Notes: generated from the sequence alone by a model not told the origin. A stretch of DNA of 64,000 nt from Metaphire vulgaris (GCA_018105865.1 CM030856.1:7213220-7277219), one strand, 5' to 3'. Positions 18,396-33,800 are shown, numbered from the stretch's first letter. Numbers and translations are program-made.

Positions 18396-19629
18396 TCAAC
18401 TGTTTGTTGAGTGACTTCCATTGTTCTTAAATGAATTTGTCAAGTCTTTCGTGAATTTTGATTTATCTTCCGGTGGGAAATACCGAAACATCGGCGCAGA
18501 AGATAACACAGCATCAACCGCATCGCTTCGACCAAGGTCCAGCAGCTTCTGGATAAGAAGCCGAATTGTGGCATTCGGATCTTTTGTCCAAAGCGCTAAA
18601 ATGTGATCGGTTTTACTTCCTATCTTCGAGGCTTGTGTGTCCAAATGAGGCAGTTCACTAGAAAGGCCAAATGAAACCGCCAGGAGGCACCAATCACGAC
18701 CGATTGGATCCGGTGGATCGAGAACAGAACTCAACTGACGTCGAGCATTTAGTGACATGTGGCTTACGTGAAGCTCAAGGCCAGGCTTCATGCAGGCATA
18801 GATTTCTTCTGATCCAAATGCAACTAGGTCGATCAACCGTTCTTTTATAACTTTACCGCCACACTTCAATGTCAGCGTTTCTCGTTCTTCCATTTTGGCG
18901 AGCAGGACGTCCTTCGGAATGTAGGCTGTGACAGGATCGTGGTGCGCAGCCAGCTGGTACACGCTCAAAAGATGTCGCTCGAGACTGACCGGACGGCAGG
19001 CTGTCTTCGATTACACTGAAAACAACTTCACAGATATCCTCAAGAAAATGATACAGTTGCTTGTCGAAGTTCCGAGGACCTCGGCATTTGATTTCAATGA
19101 CTTGTTCTTCCTGCTCCAGTGTTAGCAGAGTCTCGAGGCTTCCACGACAATATTTTGATCCGTGATACCACTGGTAGAGGTCCACGTCAGGATCACCCTG
19201 CTCTTCCAGAAACTGTCTTCGCAACCGGACCTGAATTTGAGGGAAAATGTGCATTAGTTGGTTTGTCATTCCTCTCTGCGTTACTAGTCGCACTCCGCCG
19301 TATGCGAAGTCTTCCAACAGGCGAGGTTCTAAGCGATCCCAAAGTCCACTCAAAGTTTCGACGAAATTGAGACACGGCAGTTCATATTCGACTTCGCCGT
19401 CGATATCGCAGCGGGTGCTGACGTGCAGTGCTTCCAACAAGACCAAGAGTTCTTCCGCCTCGCAGTCGGGAAATCGCATCTGGAAGTCTTCTATCGTAAA
19501 ACAGCCGGTCTGCTTGGGACGAAGCGTCCCGTTATGGGAAAGCACCTGGCCGATAACAGTGCCGCATAACCAACGAGGACTCAGCACCACGAGATCGTCG
19601 TCTGGTCTGTCTGTTTCAACGTAGACTAC
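18396..19629 (-). CDS. DAPK-like exon 15: COR region and death domain, with a frame break
   Basis: 1234 nt. The first part (VVYVETDRPDDDLVVLSPRW through LEDICEVVFSVIED) is in phase 0. Homology then continues one base out of frame as VSLERHLLSVYQLAAHHDPV to the stop at 18398-18396. The switch must fall between about 18968 and 19010. The exon length is 411 codons plus one extra base. The C-terminal 110 residues are a death domain (DPIGRDWCLLAVSFGLSSEL, then LLDLGRSDAVDAVL). A true frameshift would remove the death domain. A sequencing or assembly error is equally possible. Confidence 0.82.
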
Positions 19630-22491
19630 CTAAACAAAAAATAACAAATCAAACGTTACAAACAGATTCCTTAATACAGAATAAATGTATTTATGGATAT
19701 GGACTATTATAGAGGTCCCCAAAAATTGTCATTTGCTGTAGCTTTGAACATTTAACTATGGCATTAATCATAACCTTTTATCTTAATATTTAAGATAAAT
19801 GTTTAGGTCCCAATATAAACCATACCAATATATAGTATAGTATAGTATACCATCATGGACTACGGATTACAGACTATGGATTTTACCCAGATTGAGCTCT
19901 CGTGAATAAGCTGGTGCACTGCGCCAAGCTTTCGGACAGCGCTATAGAAATTTCGTTTTTACTTACTTACTTAGGTAAAATATAAGTTCTAAACTCCCAT
20001 TTCAGCCTTCAGATTTTTATCCATTGGTAATGGCACTGTATTTTCTACAGAGCTCATGATTATAAAGTACAGAAAGTCTTTACTTCTCCAAGAAGCTGCA
20101 GCTGACACATGACTTCCTTCATGTGTTCCTCGCTTGCCAGGATGTTGACAACAGTTCGAATGTATTCGGTGAAACTTGGCCAGGTCACGACCGGGTAGGA
20201 TGCAAGAATCTGACGCCAAGCAGGCAGAGCAGCCACTGTTGCTTCCAAGAACCCACTACCGGCTGGAAGCTTCTGTTGACAACAAAAAATGCAAAACAAG
20301 ACACACTGATAGCAAATACATGTACATGTACTCTCTGATCTTGTAACATTCCATTCAAATTTCAAAATACAAATTGAATTATTGGTAATTTCAAGTCCTG
20401 CTCTGTAGTGAAACCATCATCCAAGTGGTTTAGCAGATTACATTAATTCTTTTTAAATAAATATGATTTTAGTCAAAAGCTGTGAAGAAAAGTACTAAAA
20501 TAAAAATGCATTGCCCAAATTGGAAAATATTAATACAAGTTATATTTTTATGACTACCAAACAGTGTTTTATACAGGCCTGTTAGGAGGGGAGATCCCCC
20601 AAACCTCAAAATTCCCCCCAAAATCCCAGCACTTACACAAATTTTGCACTGAACTGTGTCTTTTCCCCTCCAACCAAGTCGATCCCTCCCCAAAATGCAC
20701 TGAACTGTGTCTTTTCCCCTCCAACCAAGTCAATTCCCCCCCCCCACCAAAAAGCCTCAATTTCCCCCACCCCAAGGCCTGGAGTCTGGATAAGACACTG
20801 CTATCAAACTTTATATGGTATGCATTTTAGAAACAGTCTTGTACATGTCTGACCTCACAAATATTGCATAAATCAAAGAATATATTTCAAAATTGGATGA
20901 GAAAGAAATAAAAATTAATGCAATCACTAAAGAAAATGAAAATTTAAAAATACACCATCATTGCCAGCAGTAACATTTTTTTAAAAGTATCCAGTGGTAG
21001 GAGTCAAACTATTTGACTCTCCAAACACCAGTAACTGGTTGCTAGCAATCATTCTTTACCAGTCTATTCTATTCTATTCTTTATGACAATTTGTATAGCA
21101 CAGTAACATAGCAAGGGCCAAAGTCAAGAGCACTTTATATGGAACAATCCAACGAGATATTAAAAAGGTGCGTCTTTAGTCTTCAGTCATACATGACATT
21201 ATTTGATCATCTTTAATGTTACAAAAAAACAAAGAATTATAACTCATTTTGGTTTCACAGGGCTCCACAATGTATGCTTTTCGTTAAAGAATGACCAAAT
21301 TAGATATTAAGAAATCGTAATCATTTGCAAATTTACCTGGCAGATGGAGGCTTTTATGTCACTCATGACATTCCTCAGGGCTTTCATTTCAGACGACATC
21401 GCTAGATGGGAATCGACTATGAATATCCTTGGATAGATGTTTAGTTCGGCCTCGAATTTCTGGCGCACTGTCTCCAGAACTACGGACACCTCAGGGCTAT
21501 TGTACTCTCCCTTGCTGTTAGCCGCGACTGAGGACTTGTCAACGTGAGTAGCAACAAGGAGAACCTTTGCTGGACATGGGAGACGTCCAGCACATCCTGA
21601 AAAAAGAACAAATCTCTTAAATGTAAGAGACAAACTTTTAAAACATGTCCACTGCAGGGAGTACATTAAAGAGGTCTACTACTCCATTATATATCAATCA
21701 CAGTATAAATTGAAGAGTTAGTTTAACGCAATTTTTCATGACAACACAATTGTTCATGAAAACACGATTTTCATGATGACACAGTACTGGAAACTTCTTG
21801 AATGTGCTTATCCTGTGGGAAAAATATTCAGTCTCAACATAATTAAGTAAATAAATAACATAATTAATTAACATAAATAACAATTAAGCTTGTTGAATTT
21901 GTCAGTGTACCAAATAAAGTGCCATAAGAATTGTTTGAGTAACTTCTGAGCAGATTGCATAGGGAATGCAGGCTTTGGACAGCAAATGCTTCGCTTCTCC
22001 TGTGTCTCCCTTTTAGTATCCTAATCCTTTAACATCTAGTTTAATATATCAAATATCTAATATATCTAATATTGTGATAGGAAATACTTTTACAATTGTC
22101 TGTACAACTATTTTCTGATATTGAATTGTAATATTGACGATCTTTGGTTCTGACATTGATACTAATAAACTGATTCTGACTGCTGTCAACTGTCGTTAAT
22201 TAGATTTCAGCGGGCCTAATATATTGTGAAAAAATTGGAGGAAATATGCAAAGCTTCCAACCGATTGGTTCCAATGGAGGCATTCGGGCCTTGAGAAAGT
22301 TGAGCCAAAACAGAAGCTGCGTCAAATGGATATCCTGTGAGTCCACGAGACTGAAGACAATCATGTGTATGCAATTGGGATCGCCAATGAAGTGGTCGTA
22401 CATCATGTAATAAGGCTCATAACCGGAAAACTCCCAAAAACTTAGGTCACCAGCAGCTAAAAGAAACAAACAAGCAACTTACAACGCAATC

Positions 22492-22535
<44 letters not shown>

Positions 22536-22988
22536 GCGCGTATTATACATACTGTACATTTACAAATGCATATATTATATATAATGAGGATACTTGCATC
22601 ACATGCACAACATCTAGGATAGGTCTTCAGCTCAAGGTCCCAAATCCAGAAAAGTTACGGCATTAAGCTCCCTACTGCAGTAGAACTTCCCTTATATGGT
22701 ACTTAGCAGGTCTTTAAAAATGTAATACGCTATATCCGAGGTACGTTATATCCAATACCATGCAATACAGTAGCGCATAAAATAGGACAGTCCATTGCAA
22801 TATGTTATAACTGAGTCTGTTATATTGAAGTTCTACTGTATAGTCTCTGTTCTGGCAGCGCACATACGAAGCAGGATTTAGTATTTCATCTAAACAAGAC
22901 AAAACCTGAAATGGTAGCCTGTTGCACATCTATTCCATGTGTGTAGCCATCATGGACAGCTTCAAATGACAATTGCGTATCTAAACTG

Positions 22989-23026
<38 letters not shown>

Positions 23027-26000
23027 TCGTAAGCCGTTTTCTTGAATAATACCTTCAAATGATTACATAAGAAAAACAAACAACACATTGCAAAACTTTA
23101 TCCCAAAGGAATTTAGAAACATTTTCACAATTTAAATGATATGATAATCCTTTAGCTGCAATGCATACATTCATAAATAAAATAGTGCATATTGGAAAAA
23201 CTGCTTAAAGCAAATTATGTTAATATTATTCATGCTTGCTTTAATTATAATTAGCCATCAAGTTAATTAATTAAATCGAATTAAACAAATGTGATCAAAA
23301 TTAATGGTTCAATATTTTCTCATCGATCAAAACACAAATATGATACCGTTATCTTCACATTTATTAACCTAATATTATACCTTTGGAACTTGAAGTAGAT
23401 GAGGTAGTAGAATTCTGAATACTGTTACCAAGGCCTGCCTTTCGCAAGAAACTGCCAAAGTAGCCACACTTAAGCGAGTCAATCAACGTTGTTTTTCCAA
23501 CTCCACTGCCCCCAAATACTTTAACCTTTATCCTATTAAGTGGAGTCTGATTTGGCATCAGCTGGTGAATGCAGGCTTCCTGTCGTTCCTAGGTTAAATA
23601 AATCAGTTTCTATTTTAACCATCTATCATTCAATCATAGTCTTCGCTTTTCGGCTAAAAATAAAAACACAGATCAAACTAAAACAGCAATTATTTTTAAA
23701 CACAAAATTCCCTCCGCAGAAAACAAGATCGCTTCAAGTCTATTAAATTCAATGTAAGTAAGTATGCAAGTAATATCTCGTGAATTTATATAGCGCTTTG
23801 GAAAGTAGTACCGTAGTGGCTGCTTATTCTTATGTGCCTAGTCACTCTTGAAATAGCTATAGGCTAGGTACAATTGTCAGTCAGGAAAAGATCGGCATAT
23901 CCATAAGGCAGTGGGGCAGGTTGTTATAGCTCCAGAGGAAATTACTTTTGTGCTGTTGATCACAGAAGAACAACATCATCACTGAATACAAAATTAAAGC
24001 AATATTCTCAAAATTTGTATAAATTAATTGCTGCAATGAACAACAGGTAAACAGTTACAAAGGAAGCAACAGGAATGCACTCACAGGTCTTAATCTGCCA
24101 AGTAATTCAGCAACTTCATTCTGCCCCTGAGCTATTGCCATTATTTCCGCTGTAATGCCGTCCTACAAAGAATCCGAAAATGTTAAACATCAATTTACTT
24201 GAATTGCAATTTTGTGAACTACAATATAAGCAGATTGCTTGATTAGTCAGTCAATCTGGCCACTTAACTTGTCAATTAATTGTTTATCAATGATGTGGAA
24301 TTTCCAAAAATTTCCAAAACAAAATTATAATCAAAAAGTTTTTACTAATTTTAACCAAATTCTCTGATAGACCTTGCAGAACAAATGTGTTCAAAAAGAT
24401 TAGTTCAAAATTCTTGTTTCATTTTTGGAGGATGGTAGTAACTATGCTACATCCCACATTTTATTAGACACAGTGACAAAACGTAGCTAAATGCAAGAAA
24501 ATTTCTGCAAGGGTGCAGCACCCAGAAGAATATTGCTATTTTTCCCTGAAAAAACCATTGACTTTCCTTTTTGTCTATCTGCTGAAAACCCCGATTTTAA
24601 ACTCTTTTCAAGTTTTTCATCTTCTTGGGTTTTGACAAACTGTGCAATTTCTTAAAAAGTACTTTAAGTACAACATTAGTAACACCCTATTCAATTCTCA
24701 CCTGCAAGGCATGAACCAATAACTGGAGCTTTGTAAGATATGCCTGCCATGCAAAACCTACAGGTTGTGTGTGAATTGAGAAAGGTCCAACAATAAATTC
24801 ACAAAAAATAGGATAATACATAATATTTCTGCAAACCAATAGGTTGCACTGACCTTGTTCTGAAGATCTAGCAAAGCCCCAGACAACAGAAGACAACGGA
24901 CGACTTCAGTATGACCATATCTGGAAGCAAGATGGATCGGTGCCATTCCTGCCTACAAGAAACCAAAATAACCATTAAGGATGCTCCAATATTATCTTAA
25001 TCAGACCAACATTTATTAATTTCATGCAATTCTTCAGAAGTCAGAAGTTATGTTTCAGTTTCGCAGAACATACCATAGACCCTCTGATAGAAGTCTCTGA
25101 CATTTACTCCTCCCCCACGCTTGGCTTATGTTTGAGACCTGGCTTTTATTAGAGGATCTATGGTATCTTTTCTTGACTGCCTATTTCACTTAACCAGAAC
25201 CAGCCAAATTCAGGCTCATCATTTAGAATTTGACCCACAAGCAACCACAGACATGATTACAATAAATGATTTTACCATCCAGCGTATGTTGGCTGATGCA
25301 CAGTGCACTGATATACAGTCAGTGGCATAGTCAGGATTTCCGGAAGGGGGGTTTTGGTTTTGATCGTGATAAAAAATTTTTGCAACCAAATTCTTTCAAT
25401 TTTCTATAGCACTTAGAAATTTTTTCGGTGGCAGCCAGCCAAGAGGGTTTTGGCCCCAAAATTGCATCTGAAAATGAAAAATGTATGGAAAAGCATGTAA
25501 AAATTTTCTTGTCGGTGGCCAAGGGGGTTTTAAACCCCCAAACCCCCTGTCTGTGCCACCTTATACAGTTATGTCACTGTGGGAATTTCCACAATCTCTT
25601 TCTCAACATTGAACACATTGCTGTTCCTCAATTTGATGCTACAACCGCCCGCCCTCTAGTGAGTAAGGTTGAGTCGACCTCAGAGACTTCCGTGGGGTTG
25701 AACCCACTCCGTCAGTGTGCCTTCCAAGCGTGTGACCACTTCTGCCGTCTTCATTGAAAATTAATTCCAGCAGTATCTTCTAAGTGAAGATTTTGTTAAG
25801 TCAAATTCTACAGCAGCTACAATGCCATGAGTAAAAGCAGTGCTTCTTTTCTAGGAAAAAGGTTTGGGAACTTATTTCCAGGGCCGTCATCAAGAGAAAT
25901 TCCGGGTCCCTGGGCAGAGCTGTGACGGGCCCCTAAAAAGTTTTGACACTTTATTTTTTAGTGGTGACGACCCCTTTTAGTCATCAAGTGTCAAAAAGTG

Positions 26001-28651
26001 GTGATGACCTTTCTTGCTCATCAACAAAAACAGGTGTTGGAACGTTCCCAAACGCATTATTACATACCTATCCATAATTATATATACAATCTGGCAAAAG
26101 AGGTTTGGGAACGCCGTTCCCGTGCGTTCCCACTGAAAAAACCCTGAGTAAAAGTAAGTAAGTACCTTACTGACAACATCAATCTTGCAACCATAGGCAC
26201 ACATGGTCTGTACCACGGGAAGCAAACCCTCTCGGCACGCAGGATGCAGTGCAGTTTCTCCATTCTGGTCAACGATATCGAACTGACATCCAGCTTCCAG
26301 AAGCACAATGGCGATGGAAGTGTGGCATCTTCGGCAGCTGAGATGGAGAGCAGTGTTTCCTCTCTGATATGCGAGCAAAATAAAGAATGAATTTAACAAG
26401 GCAATCAGGAAAGAAAAATACTAAATTCAAGAAATATCAAGAAACAAGAAAGAAACATGGACGTCTGCAGAAATTTTTCCAAGGGGGGTGCAAAACAGGG
26501 TCTTGTGACGAAAGAAATGAAAAAAATTTCCAGGGAGGGGGTGCAAAACAAGGTTTTGTGAAAAAAAAACAAGTAATTTTACTTTTTTCATAACTCCACA
26601 ATTTTTCCAGGGGGGTGCAATTGCACCCCCTCCGGACGACCATGGCAAGAAAAGCAACCTGCAATCATATAAACATCAAACAGATCTGACCACTGGTAAA
26701 TACAAATGTTATGCATTCTCCATATTATACTTTCAATATTTTATTTTCACAAGCTAATCTAACATTTGATGGAGTCTGAAAAGTTCAGCATTTCTATGCA
26801 AGAAATTCCTAAATAAGCAAATCCTGCTAAATAGAACTTAGCCATACTTTTAAAGATCTCAACAAGTTTTAAGCAACACTTTCTAACCTTATCAGGGACA
26901 TCAATTACTGCGCCATGACTGAGTAAAATTTTGAGACAATCTATATTTCCTCTGGCTGCTGCACAATGCAATGGGGTGTCACCTTCCTACAATGCATACA
27001 TCTGAACACTACATTTAAATAACAGTCAGCATAATGATTGGTTGGGGCAGCATTTATTCCAGGCCTTCTCTGGTCTCTGGGGGGATTCCCCCCAAGTTTT
27101 AAAATTCCTCCCAAATTTTTTTATGTTGGCTGTGGGGATGGAAATTCCCTCTCCCCCCAAAAAGCGTGGAGACTCAGACCTTGTCCCCCCAAACATTTCA
27201 AAATCCCCCCAATATCAAGGTGGCTAGAATAAACACTGGGTTTGGGCATGCTAAAAGAATGGATAACAATAGATGGACCTACAAAGCACTACGTACACAC
27301 AAAGAAGAAGGAGATAGAGGGCGAGGAAGACCAAGGAAAAGATGGATGGATAAACAACATGGAGGATCTGGAAACAAAGAACATGACATTATTGTGGAAG
27401 GATGCAGATTAGCACAAGGGATTGCTTTCTAAAGATATCTCAACAACATAAAACACACTGATGTCTCTAAGAGTGCTGATTCCATTTGAATTTAAATTTG
27501 ATGACTAAGATTTGCAATTTTCTGATTAAATAATTGATTGACGAAACAAGTAGCCTATGTGTTAATCTAATTACAGTTAATTTAAAATTTAAATTTTATG
27601 AGGTCTGCGAGTCATCACAAAAATTTCCAAGAGACCACCACATGAGAAATCCTAAAAAGTTTGAGAACTGCCACTTTAGATTCTTGGAGAAAAATATGCA
27701 CAGGAGTCTAAGGAGTACATAACAACTCACAAAAATGGTGAAAGTATGTAAAATCTTGAGTATTTTATCTTAAAAAAATCCGATGATTTGCCTTGTTTCG
27801 TAAATTCACTTTGCTACCAGATGAGCATAGAATCTGAGTCACTTCAGAGGGAAGATCGTACCATGCGGCCAAATGCAGGGCGGTATCACCTTGCTGAAAT
27901 CCATACAACGGTAATTCCTTAAGACCATCAGAGTCAAATAATATACCTTCATAAAATCAATGAGAGTTTCAAACATTATGTTAGATTTATGGCTATTTTA
28001 TTGTCTATTTTTCAAGCACATGCAAAACACATTTGGATGTATTCAAATGTAACCCACATATATTTAATACCATGTACAGTATCACTGGCACTTCTAGGTA
28101 GTTCTGAAAATGCATTAATGATATAACACAATTTTTCAAATGGTTTATGGCATCATACTGTGTGAAAACCACTGCAATTACTCTAAACACTTAATAACCC
28201 AGGGGGTTCTACTAGATAACTTTTGAATCCACATATTGTTTCAACTGTGATTGCCTTTTTGTTCAAACTCTCCCATTTATCTCTAAAACCCTCATACTAA
28301 AAATTTCTTTCTTGATCCAACCCTCTTCTTGAAGAATTTGCATTTGTGGTTTCTTGTGCTGCTATAGTGTGCTAATACAGTACATCTACTTTGTCAGTCA
28401 TTATCTTGCATGTTTCTATGAAACATGCTCTCTCCCTTCCTTCCCCTTTCTAATATTGTCAATCCAAAATCATGAAGTCTTTTACTTATAGGCACTTAAC
28501 TAAAAGGGCTGGTGAAAATGTCAATTGGCATGCATTCAGCTTACATGATCACAGAAACAAAGAGGCTGAAGACAGCCCTCTTTTAAAAGTAAAATTGAAC
28601 AGTGTCATGTACTGTGTTCTTGTAATACTTCATTGGTTATAGTGCTGAATA

Positions 28652-28696
<45 letters not shown>

Positions 28697-29558
28697 TGTC
28701 AAGGTCACTTATTCCATGCAAGTGCAAAGTTAAGCATGAGACTAAACAATACAGAGCTTGAGTGACACAGAAGAATTCAGATAATAATAACAATAACAAT
28801 ACTACTACTACTAATAAACATATAATAATAATAACAGTTATTGTTATTATTATTATTATTATTATTATATTATTATTATTAAGAAATTCATGAGAAATTA
28901 CAACTATAAGCAACAAGTAATGTTAGATGTTGTAAATAAAATTCATTGACTGAGAACTCATTATTTATCTCACAACTGCTAGTCAAATTCCCATGAAATT
29001 AATTTCAAATTCCTCAAAGAATTCATTAATGTCTATGAATGCATTAGTCACAAAAATCTTAACTGTGCCAAGTATGATCAATTTTGTAAAGAACAAAGAA
29101 CGAAGGTCAGGTTGGGCCACTCTTCATTTGTATGCATAGAAACATGGCTTGTGATTTTAAATAATTTGGTTTCATCTCAGATTACTGAACTGAGCAAAAT
29201 CTTATGACAAGAAGTGGAATGCATTATGCTTCAGTAGCCTTCATAAGACCTTACCATAAAACATCATAATAGTTGGACATTCATAAGACCTTACCATAAA
29301 CCATAATAATTTAAGGTATCAAGATGCCAAGTGTAAAAAGTTAATACACCATTGTCCTTACTAATGGACAAGCCGCCTAAATCACTATTCCTCTCAATTT
29401 GAAGAAAATAGCATATAGATTCACAATTTTTGCACCAAATTTTGCATCTTATTTTGCATCATATTTCACATCATCAACGAAAATATCTCAATATTCAAAA
29501 CAGAAAAAGGAAACTAAAAAAACTAACAACATTAGATTCAAAATTATTTACAATCTGC

Positions 29559-29612
<54 letters not shown>

Positions 29613-30230
29613 TATAATGTGATATAACGTGGTTTAGGAGGCTAAGTAAGCCTGTGTGAAAACCACTGTAGTAACTCTCCACATTCAATAACCTAGTTTT
29701 CTGAGATAAAAAGATAGTTTGGTTACAAGTGAGAAGCACCTTGTCCTGAAGGTTGATGTTTGAACCCGCCTCACAAATATAATTGATGACATCGACGTGG
29801 CCATAGCGAACGGCAACATGAACACACGATTCCCCAGACTAAAAAAAACCCAAAGAAATTCAACACTTTGTTCTTTAAATAGACCAACTGGTTTTAAAGA
29901 AAGAAACTGCACAGTAAGGATGGCCGCGTCTTTTGTGTCTCAAGTGTCGGGTAAGTTAGAAGAAGACATTTGAAACAGTGCTTCCAAAATTAGACAGAAA
30001 AAAGGCCGGTAAAAATTTGTCATGCTACTGTTGGACATTCATAAGACCTTACCATACCTGTTGATTCTATGGCCTTCTTTCTGAAACAACTTAAAACCTT
30101 TCTCTTTATCAACAGGCTTTTTTCCAGAAATTTGTGTTCAGGGGTGTCCCAAAATTGCGGCAGTGTCAATGTCCAGTGTTGAGTCTCATACGGCTAGTTT
30201 TTCGTATAATAATAATAATAATAATAATAA

Positions 30231-30268
<38 letters not shown>

Positions 30269-30757
30269 TGATTTTAAGTGGCTTTGTATCATCTGCAAAC
30301 TGAAATTTCTGATTTGAACATATAATACACTGTTCAAGATGGCAGCATCATCATAACCATGCACTATCCTTCACAGCAGCTTCATACTACTTTTAACATA
30401 TGTCTGTTTGGGTGATAGCCAACACCACCCTTGGCAGGGGGTGTAGGGAAAGGGGGTGTCGGTCAAAAACAGGAGGTGTAACCCCACCGCTGGGGGTGTA
30501 GATAAATCCCTGTCTATCAATATGTAGTAATCACAGTGGAAGTGCTTCTGAGTGCTTTTGCATAAGAGGAGCTATACAAGATTCTGTCTTTTTTTAGATC
30601 AAACTTAAAACACATCTCTTTCAATTAGCTTTTCCTACATAGTAGGTCTTACTCTTTCCCTCTGGCTGATCTGTGGGAATAACCTGGTCTCTTGCGGATG
30701 TATTTGAAGTACCATCAATTGATACCCTTGGGTATTAGAACTGGTGCTATAGAAGTG

Positions 30758-30824
<67 letters not shown>

Positions 30825-33800
30825 GATTCATATACAGGGTGTAAAAGTGAAAACTGGCCCCCTTTATGATATTTAATATATCGGCCGCGTGTGTAGGGAT
30901 TTCAACAAAATTTATAGACCATATACCTGGGAATGTTTCTGATGGAATTGCCAAATTTCATGATGATATCTTTAGTGTTTGCTGAAATATGGCCACAAAC
31001 TAGAGACCAAAATTTTGAAATTGACAACGGAATATAACGTCATAATAAAGTGAAAGAAAATTTAATTTTTATTTTTGGGTACTGAAAAGGGCCGTTTTAA
31101 AGGGGGTTTCAGATGATTTGTTGCAGGAGCAGGTGCTCAAAATGCCCATGCACCCTTAGCCTTCACACATGCCGACAAGCGCTTCTTCACTGACAGTATC
31201 GACTTCTTGATCTGGTCTTCAGGCAAACTCTCTCAGATATTCTTCAGCACAGTCTTCAACTCCGTGATGTTCTGTGGCTTTGGCTGATACTTTTGATATC
31301 TGTCGAGCATGAATCCCCAGACATGGAAGTCAAGTTGGATTGATATCTGGGGAGTTGGGGGGCCAGTCATCTTTCTTGATGAAATCTGGACAATTTTGCT
31401 CCAGAAAATCCTGGGTCCTAAAAGCAGAGTGGGCAGGTGCTCCGTCTTGCTGGAATATAAAATCTTCTCCAAGCAAATCAAGACAGCCCTGCATCCAATC
31501 ATAATGATGCTGTGTTTATCTGTTGGCCGTAAGTAACCCTTGATCTTGTCTGGTGCGACGACAACGATGCTATTTTATACATTAAAATGATACATTTTCT
31601 TATGACGTTATATTCCATTGTCAATTTCAAAATTTGGGTCTCTAGTTTTTTGGCCATATTTCAGCAAACACTAAAGATATCATCATGAAATTTGGCAAAT
31701 ACATCAGAAACATTCCCAGGTAAATGGCCTATAAATTTTACGGGCATCGCTACACACGCAGCCGAGATATTAAATATCATAAACAGGGCCACTTTTTAAC
31801 TTTTACACCCTGTACTCTACATCACAAACAAAACAAGTCACATGTAAAAATAGCATGAAAGAAATTCAATGATAATTAAATGGTTACGTAAATGCTGTTT
31901 CTATCACTTGCAATAGCATAGCTGTCATGAATAAATACATACATACATACATACATACATATAATTTAAAACCATATATTCTTGTGTCCCCATCTTTGTT
32001 GTGTCAAACCATACTAGAATTGCCAATATATTCTGTCTCAATTTTTTTCTAGAGCTTTCGATATGCCACAAAAAATAATGAGCCAGTTGAAATGACACTG
32101 TACAAAGTCTTTCAGAAATCTATTCTCTGCCAAATGTCCAACAAATCAATTGAGAGATAAGATGGCGCTTAAGAGAGCTGGTTTCTTCTATTACAGGTTT
32201 TATAGACCACAAAAATATTATAAAATTGATACCCTGTTTGAAATTGGACAATGCAAGGACTAGTGCTACAGTAGGCTATAGATATGCAAAATTCAGAAGA
32301 GTGATGAAACGAATTACTAGTAAAACCATGGAGGGTGCCACAAGCAAAATATTGGGTGGGCCAACATGGCCAATATTTCAGAGTCAAGACAGCGCAGCGA
32401 GAAATTCTCGCCATTACGATCAATCGATCATTGAAAAAACACAGTTGCATGGTTCTATAAATATAATAGTTTTGAATGGTCTTCCACATCTGTGACATTT
32501 CAATTATATATGGCAATATTATGCCAATATATTGGGGATTTGGGGTTATTAGTTCCACAAAACATTGTAATTTGCCAATTGAAATTGGGTGGGTCAAACA
32601 CATTGTGGCCCATTGGGTCTAAATATTAGGTGGGCCATGGCCCACCCTTTTGTGCCCCCATGATATATATACATAATTAAAATAAATACTGGTAAATAAA
32701 ATAATAAATGTATATCTATATAAGAATGTTTTGAACCTTATTTTGTCTGTCAAGGCTAACTCCTTGTTGCTTTTCCAGATATTCTACAATTTCCAAGTGA
32801 CCTTGCCTAGCAGCAAAGTAAATCGGATCATCACTATTCTGCAAAACACAGTTCCACACAAAGCATACAATTTTCCAAGAATAGCTACCACATTCAATGC
32901 ACGATTTCATTAGCCAGACAAATAACGAAAATCCAAATGTTCTAGCACAGTAAAGAACAGATTTAAACAAATACAGGCTGGTTCAATCATGCCTGACCAG
33001 CAGGTTGGACTTTCTAGAAGAGGTTTGTGATAGCCTGGATGAGGGGGCAAGGTAGTGGAAATACTAGATTTTGCTAAAGTCCTGTGGAATGGGAGGGAAT
33101 ATTCTCAGTCGGAGAAAAATCGCTGATGGGAGAAGACAGAAGGTTGGTGTTAGGGTGTCTATTCAAAATAGACAAGAGTTACTGGATGGAATACTCAAGT
33201 ATAAGCATGAGTATACGGGAAGATGGCAACTTGGCAACACGCTAGAATGGCACACTGACAGAATGGGTTCAACTCCTGTAGGAGTCCTTAAGTTCGACTC
33301 AGAATTCGTTCGCCAGAAGACCGCGGTAAATGAGTACTGTAGCAGCTTTGTTTGTGGAATGTGGAGGTAAAATGCAAGTCTGGAGAAAGCAATGGCAAAC
33401 TACTCTAGATTAATGGCATAAGCCACCTGCATCGCTGCTTGCCTGACACCGGAGGTCAGCACCAGGGTCCGATGCTCAAAATCGAGTATGGGTGAACCTT
33501 CACCTTAAGTATGAATAGTGAGCACCACAAGTTTAATCCATGCATGCATATATATGTTTCTCAGTAGAAAAATTATCTGTTATCATCCATTTTGTTATAC
33601 TATATCAAAATTATTGATAACAGAAAACATTGTCATATTTGTCTGAATCTGTGCCCTGTAAAATTTTTGTAGCACAAATCAAATCTTATACACTGCCATG
33701 ACAGAATTTGGACTCTTAAACTGCAAATACTGGTAGATGCAAACATCATTAGATCAACAGATTATTTTTAAAAAATTGTATATAAATGATCAGTATAGAC

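Noticed and set aside
24702..24757. Exon-like segment on the minus strand with good acceptor (CTGTAG) and donor (GTGAGA) between DAPK-like exons 9 and 10
   Set aside because: It is 56 nt long and would break the phase 0 to 0 reading of the array. Exons 9 and 10 join perfectly without it. It could at most be a rare poison exon.
33071..33370. 99-codon plus-strand open frame
   Set aside because: Looks like retrotransposon-derived or random sequence; no domain and no splice context.
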